Assembly: GCF_003402575.1 (NCBI RefSeq)
Contig: NZ_BGZJ01000001.1
Span: forward strand, 558,001 to 622,000
Direction: 5' to 3'
DNA length: 64,000 nt
Origin: Mesosutterella multiformis
GTDB lineage: Bacteria; Pseudomonadota; Gammaproteobacteria; Burkholderiales; Burkholderiaceae_F
A program made the position numbers and the translations under genes. Every line of letters begins with the position of its first letter. Positions within the stretch are counted from its first letter, which is position 1. The notes beneath the pieces are model-generated. The model did not search any database. It had not been told where the DNA came from and was given only the letters and a program-made list of their open reading frames with translations. This document shows positions 7,885 through 17,161 of this stretch, piece after piece.

Positions 7885-8660
7885 GCCGCAGCCTCCGCGC
7901 CGAGCCTCATGCAGATACCCTGAGACGCCATGAAGCGCTTCGCCTCTTCAATCGTGTACTCACCGAAGTGGAAGATCGACGCGGCGAGCACCGCGTCCGC
8001 GTGCCCCTTCAGCACGGCGTCCGCGAGATGCTGCAGGTTCCCGGCGCCGCCTGAGGCAATCACCGGAATATTCACAGCATCGCTCACCGCGCGCGTGAGT
8101 TCCAGATCGAAGCCTTCCTTCGTGCCGTCCGCGTTCATGCTGGTGAGAAGAATCTCACCGGCACCGAGCCGCTCCACCTCTTTCGCCCACTCGACCGCGT
8201 CACGGCCCGTGGGCTTCCGGCCGCCGTGCGTGAACACTTCCCAGCCTTCGCCCGACGCGTTCTTTCTCGCGTCGATCGCGGCCACGATGCACTGGCTGCC
8301 GTAGAGCGCCGCTGAGTCTCCGATCAGATCGGGATTCAGCACGCCTGCCGTGTTGATGGACACCTTATCAGCGCCCGAATTCAGCAGCCGGCGGATATCC
8401 GACACCTGACGCACACCGCCGCCCACCGTGAGCGGAATGAACACCTGGGAGGCCACCGCTTCAATCACCGAGAGGATGATGTCGCGGTTATCGGAACTCG
8501 CCGTGATGTCGAGGAACGTCAGCTCATCAGCCCCCTCACGGTCATAGCGCCGGGCAATTTCCACCGGATCCCCGGCATCCCGGAGGTCAACGAAATTCGT
8601 GCCCTTCACCACGCGTCCGGCAGTGACGTCAAGGCAGGGGATGATCCGCTTAGCTAGCAT
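7881..8660 (-). CDS. hisF: Imidazole glycerol phosphate synthase, cyclase subunit
   Basis: TIM-barrel partner of HisH; uses ammonia from HisH to make imidazole glycerol phosphate and AICAR. The start at 8660 gives 259 residues beginning [20 protein letters not shown], with catalytic Asp11 in the first strand and Asp130 in the AIDARKN motif. The frame is open further upstream to 8843, but that part does not resemble HisF. Two phosphate-binding repeats (VGGGVR and ASGGAGN) are visible. Overlaps hisI by 4 bp. Confidence 0.96.
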   Translation of the reverse strand: MLAKRIIPCLDVTAGRVVKGTNFVDLRDAGDPVEIARRYDREGADELTFLDITASSDNRDIILSVIEAVASQVFIPLTVGGGVRQVSDIRRLLNSGADKVSINTAGVLNPDLIGDSAALYGSQCIVAAIDARKNASGEGWEVFTHGGRKPTGRDAVEWAKEVERLGAGEILLTSMNADGTKEGFDLELTRAVSDAVNIPVIASGGAGNLQHLADAVLKGHADAVLAASIFHFGEYTIEEAKRFMASQGICMRLGAEAAA

Positions 8661-8694
8661 GAAAAACCTCTTTTCAAAAGGGTTGACGCTTTTC

Positions 8695-9462
8695 TCAAAG
8701 CTCGTCGTCGTCCCGGATCGGGCCGCCGCCCGTGACGTACTCAAACGCCTCACGGAAGTCGAGCGTGCCTTCGTAGAGCGCCTTGCCGAGAATGACACCG
8801 GAGACGCCGTCAGACTCCACCTGCATGAGGGAGACGATGTCATCGATGTTCTTCACGCCGCCTGAGGCGATCACCGGAATCGGGGTCGCCTGCGCGAGGC
8901 GGCTCGTCGCCTCGACATTCACTCCGCAGAGCATGCCGTCACGGGAAATATCCGTGTAGAGGAACGCCGCCGGGTCATGCGCCGCGAACTTCTTCGCAAT
9001 ATCGAGCACGTCGATCCGGGAGGTCTTCTCCCAGCCATCCGTCGCGATCTTGCCGTTCCGGGCGTCGAGCGACACGATGATCGCGCCGGGGAACGCGTCG
9101 CAGGCGTTCGCGAGGAACCCCGGCTGCTTGATCGCGGCCGTGCCGATCACCGCGTAGGCGAGACCCGCGTCCATGTAGGACTCAATCGTATCGAGATCGC
9201 GGAGTCCGCCTCCGAGGTCAATCTCCATCACGCCGCTGAAGTCACGGATGATGTCGGAAATCACGCCGTGATTCACCGAGCGGCCGCAGCGGGCGCCGTC
9301 AAGATCCACCACGTGGAGACGGCGCGCACCGAGCTCTGCCCAGTGCCGGGCCATGTCCCGGGGGTCTTTGGAGTAGACCGTAATGTTCTTATCGAGATCC
9401 CCCTGGACCAGACGCACGCAGGCGCCGTCCTTGATGTCAATGGCAGGGATGAGATCAAGCAT
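8695..9462 (-). CDS. hisA: ProFAR isomerase (HisA)
   Basis: Amadori isomerase converting ProFAR to PRFAR in the fourth step of histidine synthesis. The 255 residues form a TIM barrel related to His[21 protein letters not shown] with the catalytic Asp at position 9, the half-barrel motif DLGGGLRD, a second Asp in YTDISRDGM and VIASGGVKN. The short acidic tail (IRDDDEL) is unremarkable. In line with hisH (50-bp gap) and hisF (34-bp gap). Confidence 0.96.
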   Translation of the reverse strand: MLDLIPAIDIKDGACVRLVQGDLDKNITVYSKDPRDMARHWAELGARRLHVVDLDGARCGRSVNHGVISDIIRDFSGVMEIDLGGGLRDLDTIESYMDAGLAYAVIGTAAIKQPGFLANACDAFPGAIIVSLDARNGKIATDGWEKTSRIDVLDIAKKFAAHDPAAFLYTDISRDGMLCGVNVEATSRLAQATPIPVIASGGVKNIDDIVSLMQVESDGVSGVILGKALYEGTLDFREAFEYVTGGGPIRDDDEL

Positions 9463-9512
9463 CTTGTGAACCTCTTGGAATCAGTCTTGATAAATGAGAT
9501 TGAGTGTAGGAA

Positions 9513-10154
9513 TCAGGGATTCCAGTGGATAAAGTTCGCATAGAGCTTCAGGCCGTCGGCCGCGCTCTTTTCCGGATGGAACTGCGTTGCGAAAATATTG
9601 TCCCGGGCGACCGCGCTGGTGTAGGGAAGCCCGTAGCTCGTCATGCCGGCAACGATGCTCATGTCTTCAGGCGCGGCGAAGTAGCTGTGCACGAGGTAGA
9701 ACCAGGCGCCGTTTTCGACACCAGCCCAGACCGGGTGCGGCTGCGTCTGATACACCCGGTTCCAGCCCATCTCGGGGACCTTCAGCCGGGAGCCGTCAGC
9801 GGTGCGCATGGCACTCGCGGGGAACCGGATCACGCGGCCGCGGAAGAAACCGAAGCCCTTCGCGTCTCCTTCCTCGCTTTCCTCAAAAAGCATCTGCAGA
9901 CCAATGCAGACCGCAAAGACTGGCTTATTCACGAGCGCGTCGCGCACCACGTCCGCGAGCCCCGAGTCAAGCAGATGATGCATGCAGTCTGCCATAGCGC
10001 CCTGGCCCGGCAGCACAATGCGGTCAGCCGCCCGGACAGCGGCCGGGTCAGAGGAAACAGCAACCGAGGCGTCGCTTCCCGCGACCGCTTCGAGCGCCTT
10101 GGAAACGGAGCGGAGATTCCCGCTGCCGTAGTCAACGACGACGACCTTCTTCAT
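9513..10154 (-). CDS. hisH: Imidazole glycerol phosphate synthase, glutaminase subunit
   Basis: Class I glutamine amidotransferase that supplies ammonia to HisF. The 213 residues contain the nucleophile Cys83 in [10 protein letters not shown] and the His193/Glu195 pair in TQFHPEKS, plus the oxyanion loop LPGQGAM. All catalytic residues are present. Its first 4 bp overlap the end of hisB, so the genes are translationally coupled. Confidence 0.96.
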   Translation of the reverse strand: MKKVVVVDYGSGNLRSVSKALEAVAGSDASVAVSSDPAAVRAADRIVLPGQGAMADCMHHLLDSGLADVVRDALVNKPVFAVCIGLQMLFEESEEGDAKGFGFFRGRVIRFPASAMRTADGSRLKVPEMGWNRVYQTQPHPVWAGVENGAWFYLVHSYFAAPEDMSIVAGMTSYGLPYTSAVARDNIFATQFHPEKSAADGLKLYANFIHWNP

Positions 10155-10747
10155 AACGTTCCTTTCGTAGACGGAATCACGCCCGACATGCGCGGATCAG
10201 GCTCAAGCGCCATGCAGAGCGCTCGTCCGAAGGCCTTGAAGATCGTCTCGGCCTGATGGTGGGCATTGATACCGCGCAGGTTATCGATATGAAGCGTGAC
10301 CTGCGCGTGGTTCACAAAGCCCTGGAAGAATTCGCGGATGAGCTGCGTATCGAGCTCTCCGATCATCGGGGCCGTGAACGGGGCTTCAAACACGAGCCCG
10401 GGCCGGCCCGAGAGATCGATCACGACGCGTGACAGCGCCTCATCGAGCGGCACATAGGCAAAGCCGTAGCGGCGGATGCCGCGCTTATCGCCTAACGCCT
10501 GAAGAAGCGCCTGGCCAAGCGTAATGCCGATATCCTCAACCGTATGATGCCCGTCGACCTGCAGATCGCCCTTCGCGCTGATGGTGAGATCCACCAGCCC
10601 GTGACGGGCGATCTGATCGAGCATGTGATCCAGGAACCCGATTCCCGTATCAATCTCGGAGCGGCCCGTGCCGTCGAGATTGATGCGGACGTCAATCGCG
10701 GTCTCCTGCGTCTTGCGGCTCACTTCCGCGGTCCGTAGTGACTGCAT
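10151..10747 (-). CDS. hisB: Imidazoleglycerol-phosphate dehydratase
   Basis: Manganese enzyme making imidazole acetol phosphate. With the ATG at 10747 it has 198 residues ([16 protein letters not shown]); the AGGAGG at 10756-10761 sits 8 nt upstream and favours this over an in-frame GTG at 10756. The metal motifs [22 protein letters not shown] and [15 protein letters not shown] are intact. It is monofunctional; the phosphatase domain of enteric HisB is absent. hisC, normally just upstream in this family of operons, is missing. Confidence 0.95.
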   Translation of the reverse strand: MQSLRTAEVSRKTQETAIDVRINLDGTGRSEIDTGIGFLDHMLDQIARHGLVDLTISAKGDLQVDGHHTVEDIGITLGQALLQALGDKRGIRRYGFAYVPLDEALSRVVIDLSGRPGLVFEAPFTAPMIGELDTQLIREFFQGFVNHAQVTLHIDNLRGINAHHQAETIFKAFGRALCMALEPDPRMSGVIPSTKGTL

Positions 10748-10786
10748 AAGCGCCACCTCCTGGCGGTTATTTCAGACGTTCAGAAG

Positions 10787-12082
10787 TTACTTCTTCAGCC
10801 GGTAGTCGGCGCTGGTCGCGTGAGCGATCAGGTGTTCGCCGCGGGCAAGCACATCAGCGACCGGGGCAAGCGCCTGCGCGCCGGCTTCGGACACGTGGAT
10901 GATGCTCGTGCGCTTCAGGAAGTCATAGACACCGAGCGGCGAGGAGAAGCGGGCCGTGCGGGAGGTCGGAAGCACGTGGTTCGGACCGGCGCAGTAGTCA
11001 CCGAGCGCCTCAACAGACCAGCGGCCCATGAAGATCGCGCCGGCGTGGCGGAGATGATCCACCCACTGCTCGGGGTTCTCAGTCGAAATCTCAAGGTGCT
11101 CAGGCGAAATCGTATCGGCCACCTTGCAGGCCTCGAGCAGATCGCGCGTCACGATGATGGCGCCGCGGTTCGCGAGGCTCTTCTCGATGATCGCCTTGCG
11201 GGGCATCGTCGGAAGGAGCTTTTCGATCGACTTCTGAACTTCAGCGGCAAAGGCCGCGTCAGGCGTCAGCAGAATGGCCTGCGCAAGCTCATCATGCTCG
11301 GCCTGCGAGAAGAGGTCCATCGCGATCCAGTCAGCCGGCGTCTTGCCGTCGCAGATCACGAGAATTTCGGAGGGGCCGGCGATCATATCGATGCCGACGC
11401 GGCCGAAGACATAGCGCTTCGCGGCCGCCACATAGGCGTTGCCCGGGCCGACGATCTTATCGACCGGATCCAGGGTCTTCGTGCCATAGGCGAGAGCGGC
11501 AACGGCCTGAGCGCCGCCGATCGTGAAGGCGCGGGAGACACCCGCGAGAGCCGCCGCCGCGAGCACGAGCTGGTTACGCTCACCGCCCGGGGTCGGGAAC
11601 ACCATCTCAATTCTCGGGACGCCCGCCACGTGAGCCGGCATCGCGTTCATCAGTACGGAGGACGGGTAAGCGGCCTTGCCGCCCGGCACGTAGAGACCGA
11701 CCGAGTCGATCGCCGTGATGCGCTGGCCGAGCACGCTGCCATAGGAGTCGGTGATGGTCCAGCCCTTCTCAAGCTGGTGCTCGTGGAACTCACGGATACG
11801 CTTCGCCGCGGTCTCAAGCGCCTGCTTCTGGTCCGCGGGCAGCGTTTCGAGAGCCTGCAGCATCTCCTCACGCGTAACGATGGCGTCTTCCATCGTCTTC
11901 AGATTCAGATGATCGAAGCGGTTCGTATATTCAATCACGGCTTCATCACCGCGGGCCGCGACGTCCTGCACGATCGCTTCCGCGCGCCGCGTGATTTCCG
12001 GGTCAACCGAAGCGTCCCGGGCCACGAGCTTCTCAAACTGAGGCTCAAAATCCTGATCAAGGGTGGATAACTGTTTAATCAT
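10787..12082 (-). CDS. hisD: Histidinol dehydrogenase
   Basis: Zinc- and NAD-dependent enzyme of the last two steps, L-histidinol to L-histidine. The 431 residues have the NAD-binding half with [17 protein letters not shown], the zinc-site motif [12 protein letters not shown], and the C-terminal HAGAIFMG and [17 protein letters not shown] signatures. It overlaps hisG by 8 bp, so it is coupled to it. Only 39 bp separate it from hisB, too little for hisC. Confidence 0.97.
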   Translation of the reverse strand: MIKQLSTLDQDFEPQFEKLVARDASVDPEITRRAEAIVQDVAARGDEAVIEYTNRFDHLNLKTMEDAIVTREEMLQALETLPADQKQALETAAKRIREFHEHQLEKGWTITDSYGSVLGQRITAIDSVGLYVPGGKAAYPSSVLMNAMPAHVAGVPRIEMVFPTPGGERNQLVLAAAALAGVSRAFTIGGAQAVAALAYGTKTLDPVDKIVGPGNAYVAAAKRYVFGRVGIDMIAGPSEILVICDGKTPADWIAMDLFSQAEHDELAQAILLTPDAAFAAEVQKSIEKLLPTMPRKAIIEKSLANRGAIIVTRDLLEACKVADTISPEHLEISTENPEQWVDHLRHAGAIFMGRWSVEALGDYCAGPNHVLPTSRTARFSSPLGVYDFLKRTSIIHVSEAGAQALAPVADVLARGEHLIAHATSADYRLKK

Positions 12083-12719
12083 TTTTATTGCTTGCCTTTC
12101 TGATGTTCTCGATAATCGGGCTCAGCTCAACACGCTTAAGCCCCATTGAAATCTGATTGACAATCAGGCGCGAGCTGATCGGGGCGATCTGCCGCACTTC
12201 TCTCATATTATTCGCTTTCAGGGTGGCGCCTGTAGCCACAATATCGACAATCGCGTCGGCAAGTCCTGCGATCGGCGCGAGCTCCATCGATCCGTAGAGC
12301 TTGATCAGATCGACATGCACACCCTGCTGTGCGAAATAATCTCTTGCCCACTTCATGAACTTTGTGGCGATGCGGATGCGTCCGCCGCGTCTCACGAGTC
12401 CGTCGTAGTCGAGGCCGTTCGGCGCCGCGACACTCATCCGGCACTTCGCGATCTGCAGATCCACCGGAATGAAAAGGCCGTTGCCGCCGTGCTCATAAAG
12501 CGTATCCCAGCCGCAGACACCGATGTCGGCGGCTCCGTACTGCACATAGGTCGGAACATCGGTCGCGCGGATCACGACGATGCGAAGATCATCGCGGTTC
12601 GTCGCAATCATGAGCTTGCGGCTCTTTTCGGGATCCTCAACCGGGTAAATCCCAGCCGCGGCGAGGAAGGGAAGCGTTTCCTGATAAATCCGCCCTTTGG
12701 CGAGGGCCATGGTGATCAT
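12075..12719 (-). CDS. hisG: ATP phosphoribosyltransferase, short form
   Basis: First committed step of histidine synthesis: ATP plus PRPP to PR-ATP. At 214 residues ([20 protein letters not shown]) it is the short type that lacks the C-terminal regulatory domain. This form is known to need HisZ as an activating subunit, and no hisZ is in the window. The PRPP-binding motif [16 protein letters not shown] is intact. GGAG lies 9 nt before the chosen ATG. Its start overlaps the murA stop by 4 bp. Confidence 0.96.
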   Translation of the reverse strand: MITMALAKGRIYQETLPFLAAAGIYPVEDPEKSRKLMIATNRDDLRIVVIRATDVPTYVQYGAADIGVCGWDTLYEHGGNGLFIPVDLQIAKCRMSVAAPNGLDYDGLVRRGGRIRIATKFMKWARDYFAQQGVHVDLIKLYGSMELAPIAGLADAIVDIVATGATLKANNMREVRQIAPISSRLIVNQISMGLKRVELSPIIENIRKASNKND

Positions 12720-13969
12720 TCTGAGAATCTCCTGATATCCGCGCCGAGGGCCTGAAGCTTCAGCTCCATGCGGTCGTAGCCGCGGTCAAGGTGATAAATA
12801 CGGTCGACGATCGATTCGCCTTCGGCGGCAAGCGCGGCGATCACAAGCGACGCTGAGGCCCGAAGGTCAGTCGCCATGAGGCGCGCGCCCTGCAGCTGCT
12901 CCACGCCGCGCACCACCGCGGTGTGCCCTTCCACCTGGATATCGGCACCGAGTCTCTGGAGCTCAGGCACATGCATGAAGCGGTTTTCAAAAATCGTCTC
13001 GGTAATCTGAGCCGTGCCATCCGCCACGCAGTCAAGCGCCATGATCTGGGCCTGCATATCGGTGGGGAAGCCGGGGTGCGGCTCCGTGCGGATCGACACC
13101 GACTTCGGGCGGCTGTTCATCGTTACATGGATCCAGTCCGGACCCGTTTCAATCTCAGCCCCCGCCTCGCGGATCTTGTCGATCACAACGGAAAGCGTGT
13201 CAGGAGCGACATTGGTGAGCGTCACATCACCCTTCGTCGCGGCCGCGGCCGCCATGAAGGTACCCGCCTCAATGCGGTCGGGGATCACGGAGTGTTCCGC
13301 GCCGTGAAGCGAATCGCAGCCGTCAATCACAATGGTCGACGTGCCGTCACCCTCAATCTTCGCGCCCATCGCGCGCAGGCAGTTCGCGAGATCCACCACT
13401 TCAGGCTCACGCGCGGCGTTTTCAATCACCGTGCGGCCTTCGGCGAGGACTGCCGCCATCATGATGTTTTCGGTTCCGGTGACCGTCACCATATCGGTCA
13501 CGATCTTCGTCCCCTGCAGCCGGCCGCTCTTCAGATCCACGAATCCGTGATCAATCTGCACGTCGGCTCCCATCTTGAGGAGCGCCTGAATGTGCTGATC
13601 GACCGGACGGGCGCCGATCGTGCAGCCGCCGGGGAGCGACACCCGGGCCGAGCCGAACCGCGTGGCGAGCGGGCAGAGCACGAGAATCGATGCCCGCATG
13701 GTTTTCACGAGCTCATAAGGGGCGACGGTGCTCGTCACATTCGCGGCGCACAGCCGGACGGTTTCCCCGTCCTGATGGCAGGTGACGCCCATGCCTTCGA
13801 GCAGGCTCAGCATCGTCTTCACGTCCGCGAGATGCGGCACGTTATGCAGCACCAGCTCGTCCGCCGTCAGAAGGCTTGCGGCCAAGATGGGGAGTACTGC
13901 GTTTTTGGCTCCGGAGATCCTGACAGATCCGGAGAGGCGATTGCCGCCGATAATCCTGAGCTTTTCCAT
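12716..13969 (-). CDS. murA: UDP-N-acetylglucosamine 1-carboxyvinyltransferase
   Basis: First committed step of peptidoglycan synthesis, transferring enolpyruvate from PEP to UDP-GlcNAc in the cytoplasm. The 417 residues include the N-terminal [17 protein letters not shown] motif and the catalytic cysteine, Cys116 in [15 protein letters not shown]. Family knowledge links Cys at this site with fosfomycin sensitivity. Alignment with known MurA supports the first ATG, yet no Shine-Dalgarno precedes it, only a U-rich stretch directly after a terminator. Overlaps hisG by 4 bp, tying an essential gene to the his run. Confidence 0.97.
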   Translation of the reverse strand: MEKLRIIGGNRLSGSVRISGAKNAVLPILAASLLTADELVLHNVPHLADVKTMLSLLEGMGVTCHQDGETVRLCAANVTSTVAPYELVKTMRASILVLCPLATRFGSARVSLPGGCTIGARPVDQHIQALLKMGADVQIDHGFVDLKSGRLQGTKIVTDMVTVTGTENIMMAAVLAEGRTVIENAAREPEVVDLANCLRAMGAKIEGDGTSTIVIDGCDSLHGAEHSVIPDRIEAGTFMAAAAATKGDVTLTNVAPDTLSVVIDKIREAGAEIETGPDWIHVTMNSRPKSVSIRTEPHPGFPTDMQAQIMALDCVADGTAQITETIFENRFMHVPELQRLGADIQVEGHTAVVRGVEQLQGARLMATDLRASASLVIAALAAEGESIVDRIYHLDRGYDRMELKLQALGADIRRFSE

Positions 13970-13989
13970 AGAAAAAAATTTGACCAGCT

Positions 13990-14037
13990 GAAAAATAAAA
14001 AACGGAAACCGCCCTTATTGCTTGGGGCAGTTTCCGT
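13990..14037 (-). terminator. Strong terminator between mlaB and murA
   Basis: On the minus strand ACGGAAAC and GTTTCCGT plus an inner GCCC/GGGC stem form a hairpin, followed directly by TTTTTTATTTTT. It ends only about 20 bp before the murA start codon. It should end the mla transcript unless it is read through or regulated. Confidence 0.85.
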
Positions 14038-14044
14038 AAATCAT
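14015..14044 (-). other. Possible 9-codon leader ORF overlapping the terminator
   Basis: ATG at 14044 opens MIYGNCPKQ and stops at 14015. Its codons run through the 5' arm and into the loop of the terminator before murA, so a translating ribosome would cover the hairpin. The ribosome site is weak (GAGG about 13 nt upstream). This may be chance; recorded because of its position. Confidence 0.2.
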
Positions 14045-14069
14045 AACCCGGGACGGACCTCGGCCGGGA

Positions 14070-14357
14070 TCAAGCGGGATCCCGTGTGCTTCCGGGAGCG
14101 TCCGATCCCAGTATATCCGTGACACCGTACAGCAGACAGAGATCGCGAAGACCGGATGGCATATTGCGGATCTCAAAGGCGACATGGCCTTTCTCGCAGA
14201 GCCGCTTCCATCGCAGCAGCGCCGCGACGGCAGAGGAGTCCGCGTGCGAAATCCCCTCAAAATCAAAGACCCCGTCACCTTCTGACACGGCCTTCGCTCC
14301 GAGATTCATGACCTCGGGAGCGTTATTCATCGTGATCTCAGAGCCTGGAATCTTCAT
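14070..14357 (-). CDS. mlaB: STAS-domain protein MlaB
   Basis: Small cytoplasmic subunit of the MlaFEDB complex, which moves phospholipids between inner and outer membrane to keep outer-membrane asymmetry. The 95 residues show a STAS fold with the central loop FEGISHADSSAVAALLRW (the conserved D-S/T-S motif) and the later MPSGLRDLCLLYGV helix. Last gene of the mla operon, followed by the terminator at 13990-14037. Confidence 0.9.
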   Translation of the reverse strand: MKIPGSEITMNNAPEVMNLGAKAVSEGDGVFDFEGISHADSSAVAALLRWKRLCEKGHVAFEIRNMPSGLRDLCLLYGVTDILGSDAPGSTRDPA

Positions 14358-14366
14358 TTCCGCCTC

Positions 14367-15005
14367 TTACTTCTTCGCCTTCTGGTTGAGGGACGAAGTC
14401 TTGTCGTTCATGGAGCGGATCAGGGCAGGAATGCCGCCGTTCGCGAGAACACCCGCGAACTGGGAGTGATAGTTCTGCACCATCCAGACACCACCGACAT
14501 TCACGTCGATGATCTTCCAGGTGTTGCCCTCGCGCTGCATGCGGTACTCAACCGAAATCGGCTTATCGGTCTTCGAAACCATGCGGGTCTGAATGATCGG
14601 CGTGGAGGAAGCGGCGGCGCGGCTCGGCACGAGCTCAGCCTTGTAGTCCTTCACGGAGCTGAAAGCACCCGAGTAGACGCGCGTCAGCAGGCTGCGGAAT
14701 CCATCCTGCAGCTGCTGGCGCTGGGAGGCGGTGGCCTGACGCCACTGGGGGCCGACGGCCGTGCGGGTCATCTTCGCGAAGTCGACAACCGGCATGATGC
14801 GGTTATTCACGAAAGTGTGAACCTTCGTCGGATCCGCCTTCACGAGCGCCGGATCCTTGCGGATGTCATTCAGCGTGTCGTTCATCAGCTCGACGATCCA
14901 GGCAGACGGATCCTTGTCAGTCGCGGACGCGGCAAACGCGGCGGGCGACAGCATAGCGGCGGCGCCGAGCGCGGCGCCGGCAATAAAACTACGACGGGTC
15001 AGCAT
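14367..15005 (-). CDS. mlaC: Periplasmic phospholipid-binding protein MlaC
   Basis: Soluble carrier shuttling phospholipid between MlaA at the outer membrane and MlaFEDB. The 212 residues have the Tol/MlaC fold (Pfam Tol_Tol_Ttg2), with FAKMTRTAVGPQWRQATASQRQQL and VNVGGVWMVQNYHSQFAG as typical segments. The signal peptide MLTRRSFIAGAALGAAAML carries a twin-arginine motif (TRRSF), unlike the Sec signal of E. coli MlaC, and cleavage is likely after the AFA at about 23-25. Sits between mlaA and mlaB. Confidence 0.93.
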   Translation of the reverse strand: MLTRRSFIAGAALGAAAMLSPAAFAASATDKDPSAWIVELMNDTLNDIRKDPALVKADPTKVHTFVNNRIMPVVDFAKMTRTAVGPQWRQATASQRQQLQDGFRSLLTRVYSGAFSSVKDYKAELVPSRAAASSTPIIQTRMVSKTDKPISVEYRMQREGNTWKIIDVNVGGVWMVQNYHSQFAGVLANGGIPALIRSMNDKTSSLNQKAKK

Positions 15006-15035
15006 TTTTAATTCTTTTCCTTATTCAAAATTCAG

Positions 15036-15866
15036 TCAGTTTTGTTTCGCCGCGGGAGCGGGGGCCGCTGCGGCAGGAGCCGGTTCGGCAGCTTTCGCCT
15101 GAGTCTTCGCGGAAGCCGCGGGTTCATCAGGCGCCGGGCTGTCACCCGGATCCTCGAGGAACGTATTATCGGGCGGCACGCCGTCGTTCACGAGCGTCGC
15201 GCGGTACTGCAGGTAACCGTTACGCATCTGGGCGTACGGGTCAATCGCGGAGTCAATCGCCTCATCGAGGTCAAGGAGCCTTGTCCTCGTGTCGAGCATA
15301 TCAACGCCCCAGATTGTCCAGCCGACCCAGTCAGGATCGATCCAGCTCTGAATCGACGTTACATAGTTCCCGCCGAGCCCCACCGTATCGCGGACAGTGG
15401 AAGGACCGAGGAACGGCAGCACGAGGTACGGACCGTTCCCGACACCCCAGGTACCGAGCGTCTGGCCGAAGTCCTCTGAGTGCGGCGTGAGATCTCCCAT
15501 GCTCGCGACGTCAAAACAGCCGAAGACGCCGAACGTCGAATTCACAATAAAGCGCATGAAAGACACGAAGGCGCCGTTCCCCTTCCCCTGCAGCACGTTA
15601 TTCACGGCGTTCCGGGGTTCGGTGAGGTTATCCATCATGTTGCTCACGCAGGTACGCACGGGCTTCGGTGTCACCGCCTTGTAGCCCTTTGCCACCGGAC
15701 GGAACACATAGTGATCCACCGTGGTGTTGAAGGCGTACGTCTGGCGGTTCATCGTCTCCCACGGGTCCGCTTTGTTTTCTCCCGAATTCGGCGGAACGCT
15801 TGCGCATCCCGCGAGCATCGCCGCGGCAAGCGACGCAATCAGAGCTGTTCTCTTCATCGTTCGCAT
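15036..15866 (-). CDS. mlaA: Outer-membrane phospholipid-removing lipoprotein MlaA (VacJ)
   Basis: Outer-membrane lipoprotein forming a channel that extracts misplaced phospholipids from the outer leaflet. The 276 residues start with a lipoprotein signal ending in LAGC (Cys21) and contain the VacJ core: DPWETMNRQTYAFN, GVFGCFDVASM, SEDFGQTLGTWGVG and YLVLPFLGPSTVRD. The Ala/Pro/Lys-rich C-terminal tail (about 240-276) is longer than in E. coli. Shine-Dalgarno AAGGCGG lies 6 nt before the start, which is 1 bp from the mlaD stop. Confidence 0.95.
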   Translation of the reverse strand: MRTMKRTALIASLAAAMLAGCASVPPNSGENKADPWETMNRQTYAFNTTVDHYVFRPVAKGYKAVTPKPVRTCVSNMMDNLTEPRNAVNNVLQGKGNGAFVSFMRFIVNSTFGVFGCFDVASMGDLTPHSEDFGQTLGTWGVGNGPYLVLPFLGPSTVRDTVGLGGNYVTSIQSWIDPDWVGWTIWGVDMLDTRTRLLDLDEAIDSAIDPYAQMRNGYLQYRATLVNDGVPPDNTFLEDPGDSPAPDEPAASAKTQAKAAEPAPAAAAPAPAAKQN

Positions 15867-15867
15867 C

Positions 15868-16353
15868 TTATTCCGCCTTTTCCGGCGCCGTTCCCTTCTT
15901 TTCAGCAGTGTTGAAAAGGAACTGGCTCACCAGATTCTCCAGCACAATGGCGGACTGCGTCTGTTCGATGCGGCCGCCATTCTTCAGGTTGGCGTCATCG
16001 CTGCCAGCCTCAAGACCAATATACTTTTCGCCAAGCAGCCCGGCCGTCAGGATGCGTGCCTGGCTGTCCGCCGGGAACTGGTACTGGCTGTAAATATCCA
16101 GCGTCACCACGGCCTGGAAGGTCTTCGGATCAAGCTCGATCGACTTCACGCGTCCCACGGTGACCCCCGCGCTGCTCACCGCCGCACGGGGCTTCAGGCC
16201 GCCGGCGTTCGCGAAGACCGCGGTGACTTCATAGGTCTTCTGCCCGATATTCAGCGACAGCATGTTGCCGGCCTTCAGAGCCATAAAGAGAAGCGCGACC
16301 ACTCCGAGGATCACGAATAAGCCGACGAGAAAATCCGTTTTTTTCTGTTCCAT
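15868..16353 (-). CDS. mlaD: Phospholipid-transport MCE protein MlaD
   Basis: Inner-membrane-anchored MCE-domain protein; its hexameric ring sits on MlaFE and passes lipid to MlaC. The 161 residues have one N-terminal membrane helix (FLVGLFVILGVVALLFMAL) and an MCE domain (about 36-120) with YEVTAVFANAGGLKPRAAV and GVTVGRVKSIELD. The C-terminal helix region, about 120-155, would line the central channel. Confidence 0.95.
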   Translation of the reverse strand: MEQKKTDFLVGLFVILGVVALLFMALKAGNMLSLNIGQKTYEVTAVFANAGGLKPRAAVSSAGVTVGRVKSIELDPKTFQAVVTLDIYSQYQFPADSQARILTAGLLGEKYIGLEAGSDDANLKNGGRIEQTQSAIVLENLVSQFLFNTAEKKGTAPEKAE

Positions 16354-16372
16354 TTTTTTATACCGTTTCTCT

Positions 16373-17161
16373 TTATGAAGCGAACATCATCGCCGTCATA
16401 ATGAAATCAAATGCGAGGATGAGGAGCGAGGAAACAACCACCGTACGGGTAGTCGCCCGCGAGACTCCCTCCGGCGTGGCGCGCGAGGTGTAGCCCTGGA
16501 AGAGCGCCACCAGACCCACGATCATGCCGAAAACAATGCTCTTGATGACGCCGTTGCCGATATCAGAGAAGACATCGACCGAGGCCTGTATATGAGACCA
16601 GTACGCGCCGCTGTCAGACCCGATCAGCCACACGCCGACCACGTAGCCGCCGATAATGCCGACCGCGTTGAAGATCATCGTGAGGATCGGAAGCGAAATC
16701 ATCGTGGCGGCGAACCGCGGCGCGATCACGCGCTGCATCGGGTCAACGCCCATCATCTCCATGGCGGAAAGCTGCTCGCCGGACCGCATGAGCCCGATCT
16801 CCGCGGTGAGCGATGTGCCGGCACGTCCGGCAAAAAGAAGCGCTGTCACCACGGGGCCGAGCTCGCGGATCAGCGCGAGCGCGACAAGAACGCCGAGCGC
16901 CTCTTCGCTGCCGTAAGTGACGAGAATGTCATAGCCCTGAAGCCCCAGCACCGCGCCGATGAAGAAACCCGACACCGCGATAATGAGCAGCGAGTGGTTC
17001 CCGAGGAACATCATCTGCTGCACGACAATCGAGAAACGCTTCAGGCTCGCTGGGAACTTCCGGATCACCTGCCAGGAGAAGCGCCCGAAGCGTCCCGTGT
17101 GGACAATCTGATTCAGGACCCAGGCACCCACCGCGCTGATCTGCTCTGTCAGCCAATTCAT
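16373..17161 (-). CDS. mlaE: Phospholipid ABC transporter permease MlaE
   Basis: Integral membrane subunit of MlaFEDB. The 262 residues show the MlaE/Ttg2B permease pattern: an N-terminal amphipathic helix (QIVHTGRFGRFSWQVI), several membrane helices, the conserved RELGPVVTALLFAGRAGTS signature and ALEMMGVDP-like SAMEMMGVDPMQRVIAPR. Its ATG overlaps the mlaF stop by 4 bp, which couples the permease to its ATPase. Confidence 0.95.
   Translation of the reverse strand: MNWLTEQISAVGAWVLNQIVHTGRFGRFSWQVIRKFPASLKRFSIVVQQMMFLGNHSLLIIAVSGFFIGAVLGLQGYDILVTYGSEEALGVLVALALIRELGPVVTALLFAGRAGTSLTAEIGLMRSGEQLSAMEMMGVDPMQRVIAPRFAATMISLPILTMIFNAVGIIGGYVVGVWLIGSDSGAYWSHIQASVDVFSDIGNGVIKSIVFGMIVGLVALFQGYTSRATPEGVSRATTRTVVVSSLLILAFDFIMTAMMFAS

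Noticed and set aside
8661-8843. Extended HisF N-terminus
   Set aside because: The 61 extra residues are the reading-through of hisA sequence in another frame; HisF begins [11 protein letters not shown].
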